DNA of 64,000 nt from Treponema sp. UBA1793 (GCA_002314445.1 DCFX01000055.1:18664-82663), one strand, 5' to 3'; shown: positions 43,363-52,620, counted from the stretch's first letter. Notes: generated by a model from the letters alone, not told the origin. Program-made: numbers and translations.

Positions 43363-44858
43363 TAAGATTTTCAGAGAGGAGTATCCGTACAAGAATCATT
43401 GCAAGCGTTATTGCTGCGATTGTGGTTATGGGAGCATGTCTCATCGTAACGATACGGCTGAACCAGAGGACACTCGAACGGATTGGCGGTTCATACAAGA
43501 CAAATGCGGAACTGTCGGAATTTTCAACTAATCTGGCTGCAACTGAAAAAGCGATGGAAACGTATGTGGAATACCATACATTCGAAAGTATCGATTCTTA
43601 TTATCATTATCAGTCTTTGAGCGATTCATCGGTGGAGTTGTTTCAGTCTGTGCCGTCGACGGATACTGTTTTGCAGAAAGAATATATTGTGCGGCAGATA
43701 ACTTCATCATTTTTTACCTACAGCAGAAACGCTGTCGCTGCAAGGCGTGCGAACAACATGCCCGATGTCGATACGTGGTATGAGAAAAGCCTTGAATGTT
43801 ATTCAATGCTTCAGAATGAAGTGCTGCAGCTCAATATTCTGTTTATGAAAAAAAATGCTGCATTGTATAACGAAAACCGTGACAATTATACGATTATGAC
43901 CCGTATCAGTATCATATTTATTTTTATCTTTTTTATGCTCGTCCTTGCTGTCCTTTATTTTTCCATAACGGCAATTACAAGTCCTTTAGCAGATATTTCC
44001 GCCGTTGCGCTTCGTGTTGCAAACCGGGATTTTGATGTGCCTCTTTTTAACAGTACCGCCCGGGATGAAATCGGAAATATCTGCCGTGCATTTGACCGTA
44101 TGATTATAAGCATCCGTGAGTATATAGATACAATTTGGGAGAAAGCTCTGCAGGAAACGGCTCTGAAAGAGAAGGAAATGGAAATGAGGGAATTATATGC
44201 AGATGCGCAGCTTCGTGCGCTGCAGAATCAGATAAATCCCCATTTTTTATTTAACACCCTTAATACCGGCGCCCAGCTTGCCATGATGGAAGGTGCCGAT
44301 AAAACCTGTTTTTTTATGGAGCAGGTTGCGGATTTTTTCCGGTACAACATACAGCAGAAAAACCAGACGGCATCCATAGATGAAGAACTTGCACTTGTCG
44401 ATAACTTTGTGTACATTATGAAAGTGCGTTTTGGAGACCGGCTGCAGTTTGTAAAAGACGTTCCCTCCGGGAAATATATGCAGTTTCTTCCCCGCATGAC
44501 ATTGCAACCCCTGGTAGAGAACTGCATAAAGCATGGTCTGAAAGAAGCGATGGGTATCGTCGTTTTAAAAATAAAAAGGGATTCTTTTTTTACGGAAATA
44601 AGCATATCCGATAACGGGTGTGGTTTTCCTCCTGATCTCCGTAAAAAAATACTTGAGATATCTGCGTCAGAGAATGTTCCCGTTGAGCCTGCCTCCGGCA
44701 GCAGTATTGAAGAGAAAAAGCATGAGAATACTGGTACAGGGCTTATTAATGTAATAGCAAGACTGCGGTTATATTTTCATCGAAACGATGTTTTTGATAT
44801 TCTGTCCGGAAGCGAGGGGAGCGGGACGACATTTTTAATAAGGATACCAAATGTATAA
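43359..44858 (+). CDS. LytS/YesM-type sensor histidine kinase
   Basis: 499 residues: TM1 (about 13-32), an extracytoplasmic helical sensor (about 33-180), TM2 (about 183-204), HAMP (about 205-260), a coiled-coil linker, and the kinase core. The phosphorylation motif is ALQNQINPHFLFNTLN (His in INPHFLFN, about residue 298). The ATPase motifs are LVENCIKHGL (N box), DNGCGF (G1) and GTGLINVIARL (G2). This is the His_kinase/HATPase type that pairs with AraC-type regulators. It overlaps the sensor-protein gene by 4 bases and the regulator gene by 8, so the three are translated together. It should phosphorylate the regulator encoded at 44851 when the binding protein next to it is sugar-loaded. Confidence 0.9.
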   Translation: MIRFSERSIRTRIIASVIAAIVVMGACLIVTIRLNQRTLERIGGSYKTNAELSEFSTNLAATEKAMETYVEYHTFESIDSYYHYQSLSDSSVELFQSVPSTDTVLQKEYIVRQITSSFFTYSRNAVAARRANNMPDVDTWYEKSLECYSMLQNEVLQLNILFMKKNAALYNENRDNYTIMTRISIIFIFIFFMLVLAVLYFSITAITSPLADISAVALRVANRDFDVPLFNSTARDEIGNICRAFDRMIISIREYIDTIWEKALQETALKEKEMEMRELYADAQLRALQNQINPHFLFNTLNTGAQLAMMEGADKTCFFMEQVADFFRYNIQQKNQTASIDEELALVDNFVYIMKVRFGDRLQFVKDVPSGKYMQFLPRMTLQPLVENCIKHGLKEAMGIVVLKIKRDSFFTEISISDNGCGFPPDLRKKILEISASENVPVEPASGSSIEEKKHENTGTGLINVIARLRLYFHRNDVFDILSGSEGSGTTFLIRIPNV

Positions 44859-46431
44859 TATATTGCTTACTGATGACGAACAGATAATGATTGATTCTCT
44901 TAAATTTATTATTGAAAAAAATTTTCCCGGGCAGGTCGTATTGTATTCATCTCTGTCCGGCTCTGAAGCACTCGCTATAACTGCGCAGAATCAGGTAGAT
45001 ATTATTTTTATGGATATCAACATGCCCGGACTGAACGGGCTGGAAACCCTAAAGTGCATTACGCAGTCAAAGCCTGATACTTTAATTATTATTTTGAGCG
45101 CATTTGACCGTTTTCAATATGCGCAGGAAGCTGTAAATCTCGGCGCGTACAAGTATCTTACAAAGCCGGTTAACCGTAATACTCTTATTGAAACAATACG
45201 AGGCGCTATGACTCTTATCGATAAAAGGCGCGGGAGGCTTTCCAATGAAGTGGAACTGCACAAAAAACTGGATCTTGCGTCGCCGATGGTCGAGAGCGAC
45301 TTTATTTATTCGGCCGTTTTCAGCGGTGCAAAGGATGTTTCCGATTATTTTTCATATTTTAATATATCCGGCGCCTTCTGGTGTTTCTGCTGCCTTGAAA
45401 TTCCCCGCATTGAAACGAAAAACCAGTATGAACTTTATATAAAAATCCGCGATATATTAAAATCGAAAAGCCGCTGTCTTGTCGGCTCGTTCATGCTGAA
45501 CAGAATTGCAGTCTTCTTTTCCTTTCCATACGACTGCAATATAGAACAGGCGTCTGCGCAAATGAAGATAAAACTTGCAGAATTGTATAAATTGTTATCA
45601 ATAAATATCTGTTCGGGAATACGTGCAGGAGTAAGTCACCTTGAAAAAGATCAGCAGAAAACAACAGCGGCATATAATGATGCGCTTGATTCTCTGAATC
45701 ATACACCATCCGACGGCGGAATTGTTTTTTTTGATGACAGCGTTGGATATCCGCAGGCGGAAAAAAACAGCGAAGAGGATATTGCAGAAAAAATATTCGG
45801 CAGAATCCGGGCTGGTGATACGAACGGTACTTCCGTGCTTGTCGGAACATTCTGTGCTGCACTTTTGCAGAAATACGCGGGAGAACTTGATAAAATCAAA
45901 AATGCGTTGTTTGAACTTCTTGTTAATGTACGGAATATTACGACAGAAATAGACAATACGTATCATAATGAAGCGTTTAATAATGCATTTTCCATATTAA
46001 GCAGCGAAAATGACTTATCCCAGCTTGAGCAATTTGTACGAAACAGGTGTACCGAATGCGCATCTGATATAATGCGCATTTCTTCAAATCAGGAGAATCC
46101 CATTATAGCGAAAGCCTGCGTATTTATGTCAGCGCATATGATGGAAGAAGTTTCTCTCGAGAGGACTGCTCAGGAAGTAAATGTGAGCCCTTTTTATCTG
46201 AGTAAATTATTTAAAGAAGAAAAAAACGAAAACTTTATTACTTACCTTACTGATATACGAATGGAAAAGGCATGTGTACTTTTAAAGAATCCGCGTATAA
46301 GTGTAAAAGAGGTGAGCGCTGCAATCGGATATAATGATCAGAATTATTTCAGCAGGCTTTTCAGAAATAAATTTGGTATGACTCCGACAGAATTCCGGGA
46401 TCTGCCGAAAAACAGTATTCAAAATAAATAA
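44851..46431 (+). CDS. AraC-type response regulator (YesN-like)
   Basis: 526 residues. The N-terminal receiver domain begins LLTDDEQIMIDSLKF and carries the phospho-acceptor in FMDINMPG (Asp about 54), with LTKPVN providing the conserved Lys. A central ~290-residue region is unassigned. The last ~100 residues are an AraC-family double helix-turn-helix (VSLERTAQEVNVSPFYLSKL, then SVKEVSAAIGYNDQNYFSRL and RNKFGMTPTEFR). It should bind DNA near the sugar-uptake genes downstream. AAGGA is visible about 6 bases before the ATG, which lies inside the kinase gene. Confidence 0.9.
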   Translation: MYNILLTDDEQIMIDSLKFIIEKNFPGQVVLYSSLSGSEALAITAQNQVDIIFMDINMPGLNGLETLKCITQSKPDTLIIILSAFDRFQYAQEAVNLGAYKYLTKPVNRNTLIETIRGAMTLIDKRRGRLSNEVELHKKLDLASPMVESDFIYSAVFSGAKDVSDYFSYFNISGAFWCFCCLEIPRIETKNQYELYIKIRDILKSKSRCLVGSFMLNRIAVFFSFPYDCNIEQASAQMKIKLAELYKLLSINICSGIRAGVSHLEKDQQKTTAAYNDALDSLNHTPSDGGIVFFDDSVGYPQAEKNSEEDIAEKIFGRIRAGDTNGTSVLVGTFCAALLQKYAGELDKIKNALFELLVNVRNITTEIDNTYHNEAFNNAFSILSSENDLSQLEQFVRNRCTECASDIMRISSNQENPIIAKACVFMSAHMMEEVSLERTAQEVNVSPFYLSKLFKEEKNENFITYLTDIRMEKACVLLKNPRISVKEVSAAIGYNDQNYFSRLFRNKFGMTPTEFRDLPKNSIQNK

Positions 46432-46445
46432 AAAAGGGAGTAAAT

Positions 46446-47507
46446 GTGAAAAGAGTTGAAAGCGTAATAATTATTATTCTGTTGACAACTTTTTTTTCCT
46501 GCAGCAAGAAAAAATCGTCATCACTGGCACCATCGGTTGCCGGAACTTATTCAGATGGAAAAAAACTCGTTATCGGGTTTTCTATAGACACGCTTGCATT
46601 GGAGCGGTGGCAGCGCGATCTTGATGTATTTATGAATACGGCGAGGGAACGAAACGCTGAGGTTATTGTGCAGAACGCAGGAAACAGTGTTGAAGAACAG
46701 AACCGGCAGCTGCTTTATCTGGCTGATAGAAAAGTGGATGTTGTCGTTGTCGTTGCAAAAAAACGGGATTCGCTCACGGAGACCATACAGAAACTTCGTG
46801 CAAAAAATATTCCCGTCATTGCATATGACCGGCTAATAACTGATGCCAATATAACCATGTACATTACGGTAAATACGGAAAAAGTCGGTGAATTGATGGC
46901 GAAACAGCTTATGGCTGAAACAACGGGACATAACTGGTATTGTATTCTGGGCCCTGACGAGGATTACAATATGACGCTTATAAAACAGGGTGTAGGAAAG
47001 GTGATAGCAAATACACCGATACGCATAATGGGGACTTTTTATACGGCGGGCTGGAATTATGATCTGTCATATCAGGAGGCTGTCAATCTTGTTACAAACG
47101 GCGGAATTCCGGATGCAATAATCTGCGGAAATGACGCCGTTGCCGGCAGCGTCATACAGGCCCTTTCTACGTACTATCCGGAACGCCATATCCCGATCTG
47201 CGGGCAGGATGCCGATATTGCTGCCTGCCAGAACATTGTACGGGGGCTGCAGGATTTTACAGTATACAAACCCATTACGCAGCTTGCCGAAGAGGCTGCA
47301 CTGGACGCTGTACTCCTTGCTCAGGGAAAAAGTGTTGAAGATATAGTGCCGACTCACGAAAAGATACATAACGGATACGGCGATATCCCGGTCGTGTGGC
47401 TTCAGCCGCAGGTTGTGACAAAGAACAATATAGATGATGTTATTATAAAATCAGGCTTTCACACATACGGTGAAGTATACAGAACGAACCAGATCGGCAG
47501 CCGGTAG
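46446..47507 (+). CDS. XylF-like sugar-binding lipoprotein
   Basis: 353 residues with a GTG start at 46446; AAGGGAG 6 bases upstream decides it. The signal peptide ends in a relaxed lipobox TFFSC (about residue 19). The mature protein is a type-I periplasmic-binding fold closest to D-xylose-binding XylF: IGFSIDTLALERWQRDLDVF, VIAYDRLITDANITMYITVN, ICGNDAVAGSVIQALS, PICGQDADIAACQNIV and FTVYKPITQLAEEAA. It should capture an aldose in the periplasm as a lipid-anchored receptor, either for the ABC transporter encoded downstream or as part of signalling. It follows the regulator by 14 bases. Confidence 0.85.
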   Translation: MKRVESVIIIILLTTFFSCSKKKSSSLAPSVAGTYSDGKKLVIGFSIDTLALERWQRDLDVFMNTARERNAEVIVQNAGNSVEEQNRQLLYLADRKVDVVVVVAKKRDSLTETIQKLRAKNIPVIAYDRLITDANITMYITVNTEKVGELMAKQLMAETTGHNWYCILGPDEDYNMTLIKQGVGKVIANTPIRIMGTFYTAGWNYDLSYQEAVNLVTNGGIPDAIICGNDAVAGSVIQALSTYYPERHIPICGQDADIAACQNIVRGLQDFTVYKPITQLAEEAALDAVLLAQGKSVEDIVPTHEKIHNGYGDIPVVWLQPQVVTKNNIDDVIIKSGFHTYGEVYRTNQIGSR

Positions 47508-47517
47508 TAGAATATTG

Positions 47518-47556
47518 TTCTTCTGGATTTTTTTATAGCAAAAAAATCCAGAAGAA
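47518..47556. other. 17-bp perfect stem-loop between sensor genes and uptake genes
   Basis: TTCTTCTGGATTTTTTT (47518-47534) pairs fully with 47540-47556 around a 5-base loop. The T run is inside the 5' arm, so it is not a classical terminator for the plus strand. It may stabilise the upstream mRNA or act as a processing site. The rest of this 232-base gap (to 47739) holds a short palindrome ACCGGCGTATACCGGT near 47685 that could be an operator. Confidence 0.6.
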
Positions 47557-47739
47557 TGTACAGTAATATCATTTTTTTCTCTCCAAAATCATAAAATGTC
47601 AAAAAAATCAAGAATTTTTATCCTCCTGACTATCCTGATAGGGTATACACTTTATACACAAAATGGAATAAAGGCGTGCAAAAGACCGGCGTATACCGGT
47701 TGTACGGCTAAAATAAGTTTAATAACAGGAGGAAAACTT

Positions 47740-48819
47740 ATGAAAAAAATTATTGCATTAGTCATGACAGGACTCATGATTACGTCAATGAATCTCTTTG
47801 CGGTGGGAAAGAAGATTTCGAAAAAGACACCGATTGGTGTTTCAATGCCCACAAAGGATCTGCAGCGGTGGAATCAGGACGGCGCCAACATGAAGGATCT
47901 GCTTGAGAAGGCCGGCTATAAAGTCGATCTGCAGTATGCCAATAACGATATTGCGACACAGACATCTCAGATAGAGAATATGATTACAAAGGGTGACAAA
48001 ATTCTCGTTATTGCTTCTATTGATGGTTCTGCACTTAAAAATGTTCTTGACAATGCCAGAAGAAAGGGCGTCAAAGTTATCGCGTACGATCGTCTTATTA
48101 TGAATTCAAAAGCAGTTTCATATTATGCGACATTCGATAACTACAAGGTTGGTACAATTCAGGGTAACTTCCTTGTAGACAAACTCAATCTCAAGAGCCG
48201 CACAAAGGCTGATCCTGCAACGATTGAACTTTTTACAGGTTCTCCGGATGATAACAACATAAACTTCTTCTTCGGCGGTGCTATGGATGTTCTTAAACCG
48301 TATATTGACTCCGGTGTCCTCGTAGTTCCGTCAGGACAGACATCAAAAGCACAGTGCGCGACACTTAACTGGTCAACGGAAACAGCGCAGGCACGTATGG
48401 AGAATCTTATTGCATCACAGGGATACGGTCCGAAGGGCAAGAAACTTGATGCTGTTTATTCTTCAAACGATTCAGTTGCAATGGGTATTTCAAATGCTCT
48501 TGTCGCAGCCGGCTATACACCTGATAATTTCCCGTATATTACCGGTCAGGACTGCGATAAACCGAATGTAAAGAATATGATAAAAGGTACACAGGCTATG
48601 TCTATCTTCAAAGATACCCGTACGCTTGCACAGAAAGTTGTCAGTATGGTTGACGCTCTTATGAACGGCGATACCCCTGATATCAACGATACAAAGACAT
48701 ATAATAACGGAACGGGAATTATTCCGTCATATCTTTGCGATCCTGTTTTCGCAACAAAAGACAATTACAAACAACTTCTTGTAGATTCCGGGTACTATAC
48801 AGCTGCTGATCTTCAGTAG
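47740..48819 (+). CDS. ChvE-like multiple-sugar-binding periplasmic protein
   Basis: 359 residues from ATG 47740, where AGGAGG lies 7 bases upstream; the frame opens earlier at 47596 without a site. The signal peptide is MKKIIALVMTGLMITSMNLF with cleavage near FA-V. The binding fold has ChvE/MglB-like text: IGVSMPTKDLQRWNQDGANM, KVDLQYANNDIATQTSQIEN, VIAYDRLIMNSKAVSYYATF, DAVYSSNDSVAMGISNALV, YITGQDCDKPNVKNMIKG. In Agrobacterium ChvE binds several aldoses and feeds the GguAB transporter; the two genes that follow are GguA- and GguB-like. It should be the abundant soluble receptor of this transporter. Confidence 0.9.
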   Translation: MKKIIALVMTGLMITSMNLFAVGKKISKKTPIGVSMPTKDLQRWNQDGANMKDLLEKAGYKVDLQYANNDIATQTSQIENMITKGDKILVIASIDGSALKNVLDNARRKGVKVIAYDRLIMNSKAVSYYATFDNYKVGTIQGNFLVDKLNLKSRTKADPATIELFTGSPDDNNINFFFGGAMDVLKPYIDSGVLVVPSGQTSKAQCATLNWSTETAQARMENLIASQGYGPKGKKLDAVYSSNDSVAMGISNALVAAGYTPDNFPYITGQDCDKPNVKNMIKGTQAMSIFKDTRTLAQKVVSMVDALMNGDTPDINDTKTYNNGTGIIPSYLCDPVFATKDNYKQLLVDSGYYTAADLQ

Positions 48820-48835
48820 TCCCTTTTGATGGTGT

Positions 48836-48890
48836 AAAGGCAGAACGGCCGTCATATTTACTATATGACGGCGGAAATGTTCTGCCTTTT
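48836..48890 (+). terminator. Intra-operon attenuator hairpin after the binding-protein gene
   Basis: A two-part stem, AAAGGCAGAAC (48836-48846) with GTTCTGCCTTT (48879-48889) and an inner GCCGTCATAT/ATATGACGGC, ends in TTTT. It sits between the binding-protein and ATPase genes. Such hairpins usually keep the receptor mRNA abundant and lower transport-gene expression. Confidence 0.7.
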
Positions 48891-48930
48891 CTAATGAGCA
48901 GTACATCATTGTGCTGTACAGGAGATTCCA

Positions 48931-50487
48931 ATGGCAAAAAAATTATTGGAAATGAGGCATATAACCAAGACATTCCCCGGAGTAAAAGCTCTTGATGATG
49001 TTAATCTCGAAGTGGAAGAAGGCGAAATTCATGCACTGGTAGGAGAAAACGGTGCGGGAAAATCAACACTTATGAATGTCCTGAGTGGTATTTATCCGCA
49101 CGGTTCATACAGCGGAGATATTGTCTATAATGGTCAGATATGCAAATTTCAAAATATAAGAGACAGTGAAAAATTAGGCATTGTTATTATTCATCAGGAG
49201 CTGGCCCTCGTTCCGCTTCTGACTATCGGTGAGAATATGTTTCTTGGTAATGAGCGGGGAGTAAAGGGCAGAATTAACTGGGCAGAAACTTTTGGCAGGG
49301 CAGATGAACTTTTGAAAATGGTTGGCCTCAAAGAATCCTCACATACACTTGTTAAGGATATCGGGGTAGGAAAGCAGCAGCTTGTCGAGATTGCGAAAGC
49401 TCTCGGGAAAAATGTAAGGCTGCTTATTCTTGACGAACCTACAGCTTCTCTTAATGATACAGAAGCAAAGCATCTGCTTGATCTTCTTCGTGAATTCAAA
49501 AAGAAGGGAATGACTTCCATTCTCATTTCCCATAAACTGAACGAAGTTTCTTACGTAGCAGATAAGATAACCGTCATCAGAGATGGTAGTGTTATACAGA
49601 CTCTTGATAAAAAAAACGATGCTTTCACAGAAGATACAATCATTTCGGCGATGGTCGGGCGAAGCCTTACGGACAGGTTCCCGAAGCGTGTTCCGCATAT
49701 CGGTGAAGTATGCTTTGAAGTAAAGGACTGGTGTGTTGATCATCCGGTATTTGAAGGGATAAAGGTTTGTGATCATGTAAATTTTAATTTGCGAAGAGGA
49801 GAAGTTATCGGCATAAGCGGTCTTATGGGGGCCGGACGAACCGAACTCGCAATGAGCATTTTTGGTCATTCATATGGTTCCGATATTTCAGGACATATTT
49901 ATCTGAATGGCAGGGAAGTTCGTTTTCCGACTGTAAAAACGGCAATCAGGCATGGAATTGCATATGTTACAGAAGATCGGAAAGGGAACGGACTTATTCT
50001 TTCAGAATCGATCTGCAGAAATACATCTTCTGCAAGACCTGAGAAAATATCTCATCATAATATTATTAATTTCGACAGGGAGCGTCAGGTTGCGAAGGAA
50101 TACGTTAAGGAAATGCGTACAAAGTGTGCAACAATCGATGAAAATGTCGTAAATCTTTCCGGCGGAAATATGCAGAAGGTTCTGCTTGGGAAGTGGCTGT
50201 TTGCTGAGCCTGATATTCTCATCCTTGACGAACCAACCCGTGGAATTGATGTTGGTGCAAAGTATGAAATCTACTGTATCATTAATAAAATGGTTGAGCA
50301 GGGTAAATCGGTTATATTCATTTCGTCTGAAATGCCGGAAATACTCGGGATGAGCGACCGTGTGTATGTCATGAACGCAGGCAGAATGATTGCCGAAATC
50401 CCCGGCAGGGATGCAACACAGGAAAAAATCATGTCATGCATTATTAATTCGGATAAAGGCATTCAGACGGCCGATGCTGAATCATAA
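48931..50487 (+). CDS. Sugar ABC transporter ATPase, GguA/MmsA-like, two nucleotide-binding domains
   Basis: 518 residues, a tandem ABC ATPase of the carbohydrate (CUT2) type. Domain 1 (about 4-240) has Walker A GENGAGKST, the signature region GVGKQQLVEIAKAL and Walker B LLILDEPTAS. Domain 2 (about 260-505) has a degenerate Walker A position GLMGAGRTE, signature LSGGNMQKVLLGKWL and Walker B ILILDEPTRGIDVGAKYE. The opening LEMRHITKTFPGVKALDDVN and IIHQELALVPLLTIGENMFL match GguA-like proteins of multiple-monosaccharide transporters. GGAG lies about 7 bases before the ATG. It energises the permease encoded 17 bases after it. Confidence 0.9.
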   Translation: MAKKLLEMRHITKTFPGVKALDDVNLEVEEGEIHALVGENGAGKSTLMNVLSGIYPHGSYSGDIVYNGQICKFQNIRDSEKLGIVIIHQELALVPLLTIGENMFLGNERGVKGRINWAETFGRADELLKMVGLKESSHTLVKDIGVGKQQLVEIAKALGKNVRLLILDEPTASLNDTEAKHLLDLLREFKKKGMTSILISHKLNEVSYVADKITVIRDGSVIQTLDKKNDAFTEDTIISAMVGRSLTDRFPKRVPHIGEVCFEVKDWCVDHPVFEGIKVCDHVNFNLRRGEVIGISGLMGAGRTELAMSIFGHSYGSDISGHIYLNGREVRFPTVKTAIRHGIAYVTEDRKGNGLILSESICRNTSSARPEKISHHNIINFDRERQVAKEYVKEMRTKCATIDENVVNLSGGNMQKVLLGKWLFAEPDILILDEPTRGIDVGAKYEIYCIINKMVEQGKSVIFISSEMPEILGMSDRVYVMNAGRMIAEIPGRDATQEKIMSCIINSDKGIQTADAES

Positions 50488-50503
50488 CTAACAGGAGGAA
50501 ATT

Positions 50504-51721
50504 ATGTCATCGTCAACTTCATACAGTATAAAACGAATTCTGAAAAATAATACAATGTTCATCGCACTCATTATAGTGATGCTGCTTTTTCAGGTACTTA
50601 TTGTTGCTACGGATAACGGTTCGTTGTTTGCACCTTCGAATATCACGAATATAATCAATCAGAATGCCTATGTGGTTATTCTGGCAACGGGTATGCTCCT
50701 TTGTATTCTGACAGGCGGTAACATCGACCTTTCTGTCGGTTCAATCGTTGCTTTTGTCGGCGCGGTAGCTGGCACGTTAATTGTTAATCTGCATTGGAAT
50801 ATCTATATCGCGATTGCCATGTGTCTTATTGTAGGCATACTTATCGGTGCATGGCATGGCGTATGGATAGCTTTCGTGCACATTCCTCCGTTTATCGTTA
50901 CTCTCGCGGGTATGCTTTTGTGGAGAGGTGCTGCTCTTATAGTCCTCAATGGATTAACAATTTCTCCTATGCCTGACAAATATCTTACATTATTTTCGAG
51001 TTATGTACCTTCAATCTCATACGATATGATTGATCAGGATCCGGAGAAAGCAGCCAGCCTTACATTTGCGGTAACGATGATAGTTGCAATTGTCTGCTGC
51101 GTTGTTTTTGTTGTTGCGCAACTTCTTCAGCGTAATACAAAACGCCGCAAGGGTTATGAGACGAGTGCGGCGGGGCTGTTCATTGCACGTCTTATGGTTT
51201 TTTGTTTCGTCATTCTTGCAGTTGCCAGTCTTCTTGGAAAGGATAAGGGTATACCGGTAATTCTTCTTATTGTTGCGGTTATTGTTGCAGTATATTCCTA
51301 TTATACGCAGAACACCGTTCCCGGCCGTTACTTATATGCGCTGGGAGGAAATGCAAAAGCAGCACAGCTATCCGGTGTTAACACCGACCACGTTATGTTT
51401 TTTGCATATACGAATATGGGCTTTCTTTCGGCAGTTGCCGCACTTGTCTGTGTCGCACGCTTTAATTCTGCAGCACCGACGGCCGGCACAAACTATGAAA
51501 TGGATGCAATCGGTTCCTGCTTTATAGGAGGTGCCTCTGCATACGGCGGAACGGGAACTGTAGGAGGCGCTGTGATTGGTGCTATCTTTATGGGTGTTCT
51601 TAACAATGGTATGTCCATTCTCGGTGTCGATTCCAACTGGCAGAAAGCTGTAAAGGGACTTGTCCTTCTGCTTGCAGTTCTGTTTGATGTAATGTCAAAG
51701 AAGAGAAAGGCTTCCAAATAA
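50504..51721 (+). CDS. Sugar ABC transporter permease, GguB/MmsB-like
   Basis: 405 residues with about ten membrane segments. Family features are LATGMLLCILTGGNIDLSVG (the CUT2 permease signature near residue 65), HIPPFIVTLAGMLLWRG, LTISPMPDKY, a periplasmic or cytosolic insert typical of GguB-like permeases and RYLYALGGNAKAAQLSGVNT near 275. The C-terminal GTNYEMDAIGSCFIGGASAY block is also characteristic. AGGAGG lies 7 bases before the ATG. It is the last gene of the sugar locus; its transcript should end at the terminator located inside the convergent prmC gene. Confidence 0.9.
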   Translation: MSSSTSYSIKRILKNNTMFIALIIVMLLFQVLIVATDNGSLFAPSNITNIINQNAYVVILATGMLLCILTGGNIDLSVGSIVAFVGAVAGTLIVNLHWNIYIAIAMCLIVGILIGAWHGVWIAFVHIPPFIVTLAGMLLWRGAALIVLNGLTISPMPDKYLTLFSSYVPSISYDMIDQDPEKAASLTFAVTMIVAIVCCVVFVVAQLLQRNTKRRKGYETSAAGLFIARLMVFCFVILAVASLLGKDKGIPVILLIVAVIVAVYSYYTQNTVPGRYLYALGGNAKAAQLSGVNTDHVMFFAYTNMGFLSAVAALVCVARFNSAAPTAGTNYEMDAIGSCFIGGASAYGGTGTVGGAVIGAIFMGVLNNGMSILGVDSNWQKAVKGLVLLLAVLFDVMSKKRKASK

Positions 51722-52618
51722 TCAGTTTTTTATTGCGGTAGTCAAGCGCAATTGGCCGGCAAGATCGCGGTAAGTAATTACCTGCGCGAAGCCGGCCTTT
51801 TTTATTAATACAGAAGCTTTTTCTGCGTTGTATTCGCCTGTTTCAAGCATAAATATTCCGCCGGGAGCAAGATGTGCAAAAGCAGTCGGTATGAGCCTGC
51901 GGATTATTGCGAGTCCGTCGCTGCTGCCTGCTGTTCCCGCTGCAGTGTCTGTGTCTCCATCGAGTGCGAGCCGTGGTTCACTGCGCCCGTCTTTAAGCAG
52001 TTCTGTAACTTCTTTTGCCGGTATATACGGAGGATTGCTGAGAATCATGTCAAACAATACTGTCCCGGATAGTGTACTGAGCAGGTCTCCTTGTACAAAA
52101 GCAACATGCTGATTTTTTTCCTGATTCAGTACAACCTGCGCATTACGGCGTGCAACGGCAAGTGCCTCAGGCGATATGTCTGTCATAGTAAGAGCTGAGG
52201 GGATGCAGGTTTCATGTATTACACTTAAACCGATGCATCCGCTTCCGGTACATACGTCTGCTATGCTGAAATTTCGTTTTGTATCAGCAGCCTGTTCAGT
52301 AAGCCAGCGTACCGCGTGTTCGACCATAAGTTCGCTGTCGGGCTTTGGTATAAGCACGTCTTTTGTTACGAGAAAATCAATACCGTAAAATTCTTTATGA
52401 CCTGTAATATATGCAACCGGCAGCCCTGTCTGACGTTGTTCAACGGCTTTGTTAAACGCGGCAATCTGCTCAATTGTTAATTCTTCGTCGCTGTGTGCAA
52501 GCAGGCAGGATTTGCTGCGCCCGGTAATATGCTCCAGGATGACATCGATGTCGAGCGCTGGACTGGAAGACAATGAAATCTGCATAACGCCCATTCGCCG
52601 GGCGCTTCTGATATCCAC
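51722..52618 (-). CDS. prmC: Peptide chain release factor N5-glutamine methyltransferase
   Basis: 298 residues with a GTG start at 52618. It methylates the glutamine of the GGQ loop of release factors using AdoMet. The N-terminal helical domain ends in VAYITGHKEFYGIDFLVTKD. Motif I is IADVCTGSGCIGLSVIHE near residue 135, and the catalytic motif NPPY occurs in ILSNPPYIPAKEV near 200. The C-terminal LETGEYNAEKASVLIKKAGF is as in the family. It lies 2 bases after prfA, the gene of one of its substrates, so the pair is translated as a unit. Its stop abuts the stop of the convergent permease gene, and its 3' end carries the permease terminator in antisense. Confidence 0.9.
   Translation of the reverse strand: MDIRSARRMGVMQISLSSSPALDIDVILEHITGRSKSCLLAHSDEELTIEQIAAFNKAVEQRQTGLPVAYITGHKEFYGIDFLVTKDVLIPKPDSELMVEHAVRWLTEQAADTKRNFSIADVCTGSGCIGLSVIHETCIPSALTMTDISPEALAVARRNAQVVLNQEKNQHVAFVQGDLLSTLSGTVLFDMILSNPPYIPAKEVTELLKDGRSEPRLALDGDTDTAAGTAGSSDGLAIIRRLIPTAFAHLAPGGIFMLETGEYNAEKASVLIKKAGFAQVITYRDLAGQLRLTTAIKN
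51754..51803 (+). terminator. Terminator of the sugar operon, embedded in the 3' end of prmC
   Basis: GGCCGGC (51754-51760) pairs with GCCGGCC (51791-51797) and is followed by six T (51798-51803). An inner stem GGTAA/TTACC extends the structure. It lies 33 bases after the permease stop, wholly within the antisense of the prmC coding sequence. Confidence 0.8.
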
Positions 52619-52620
52619 CG

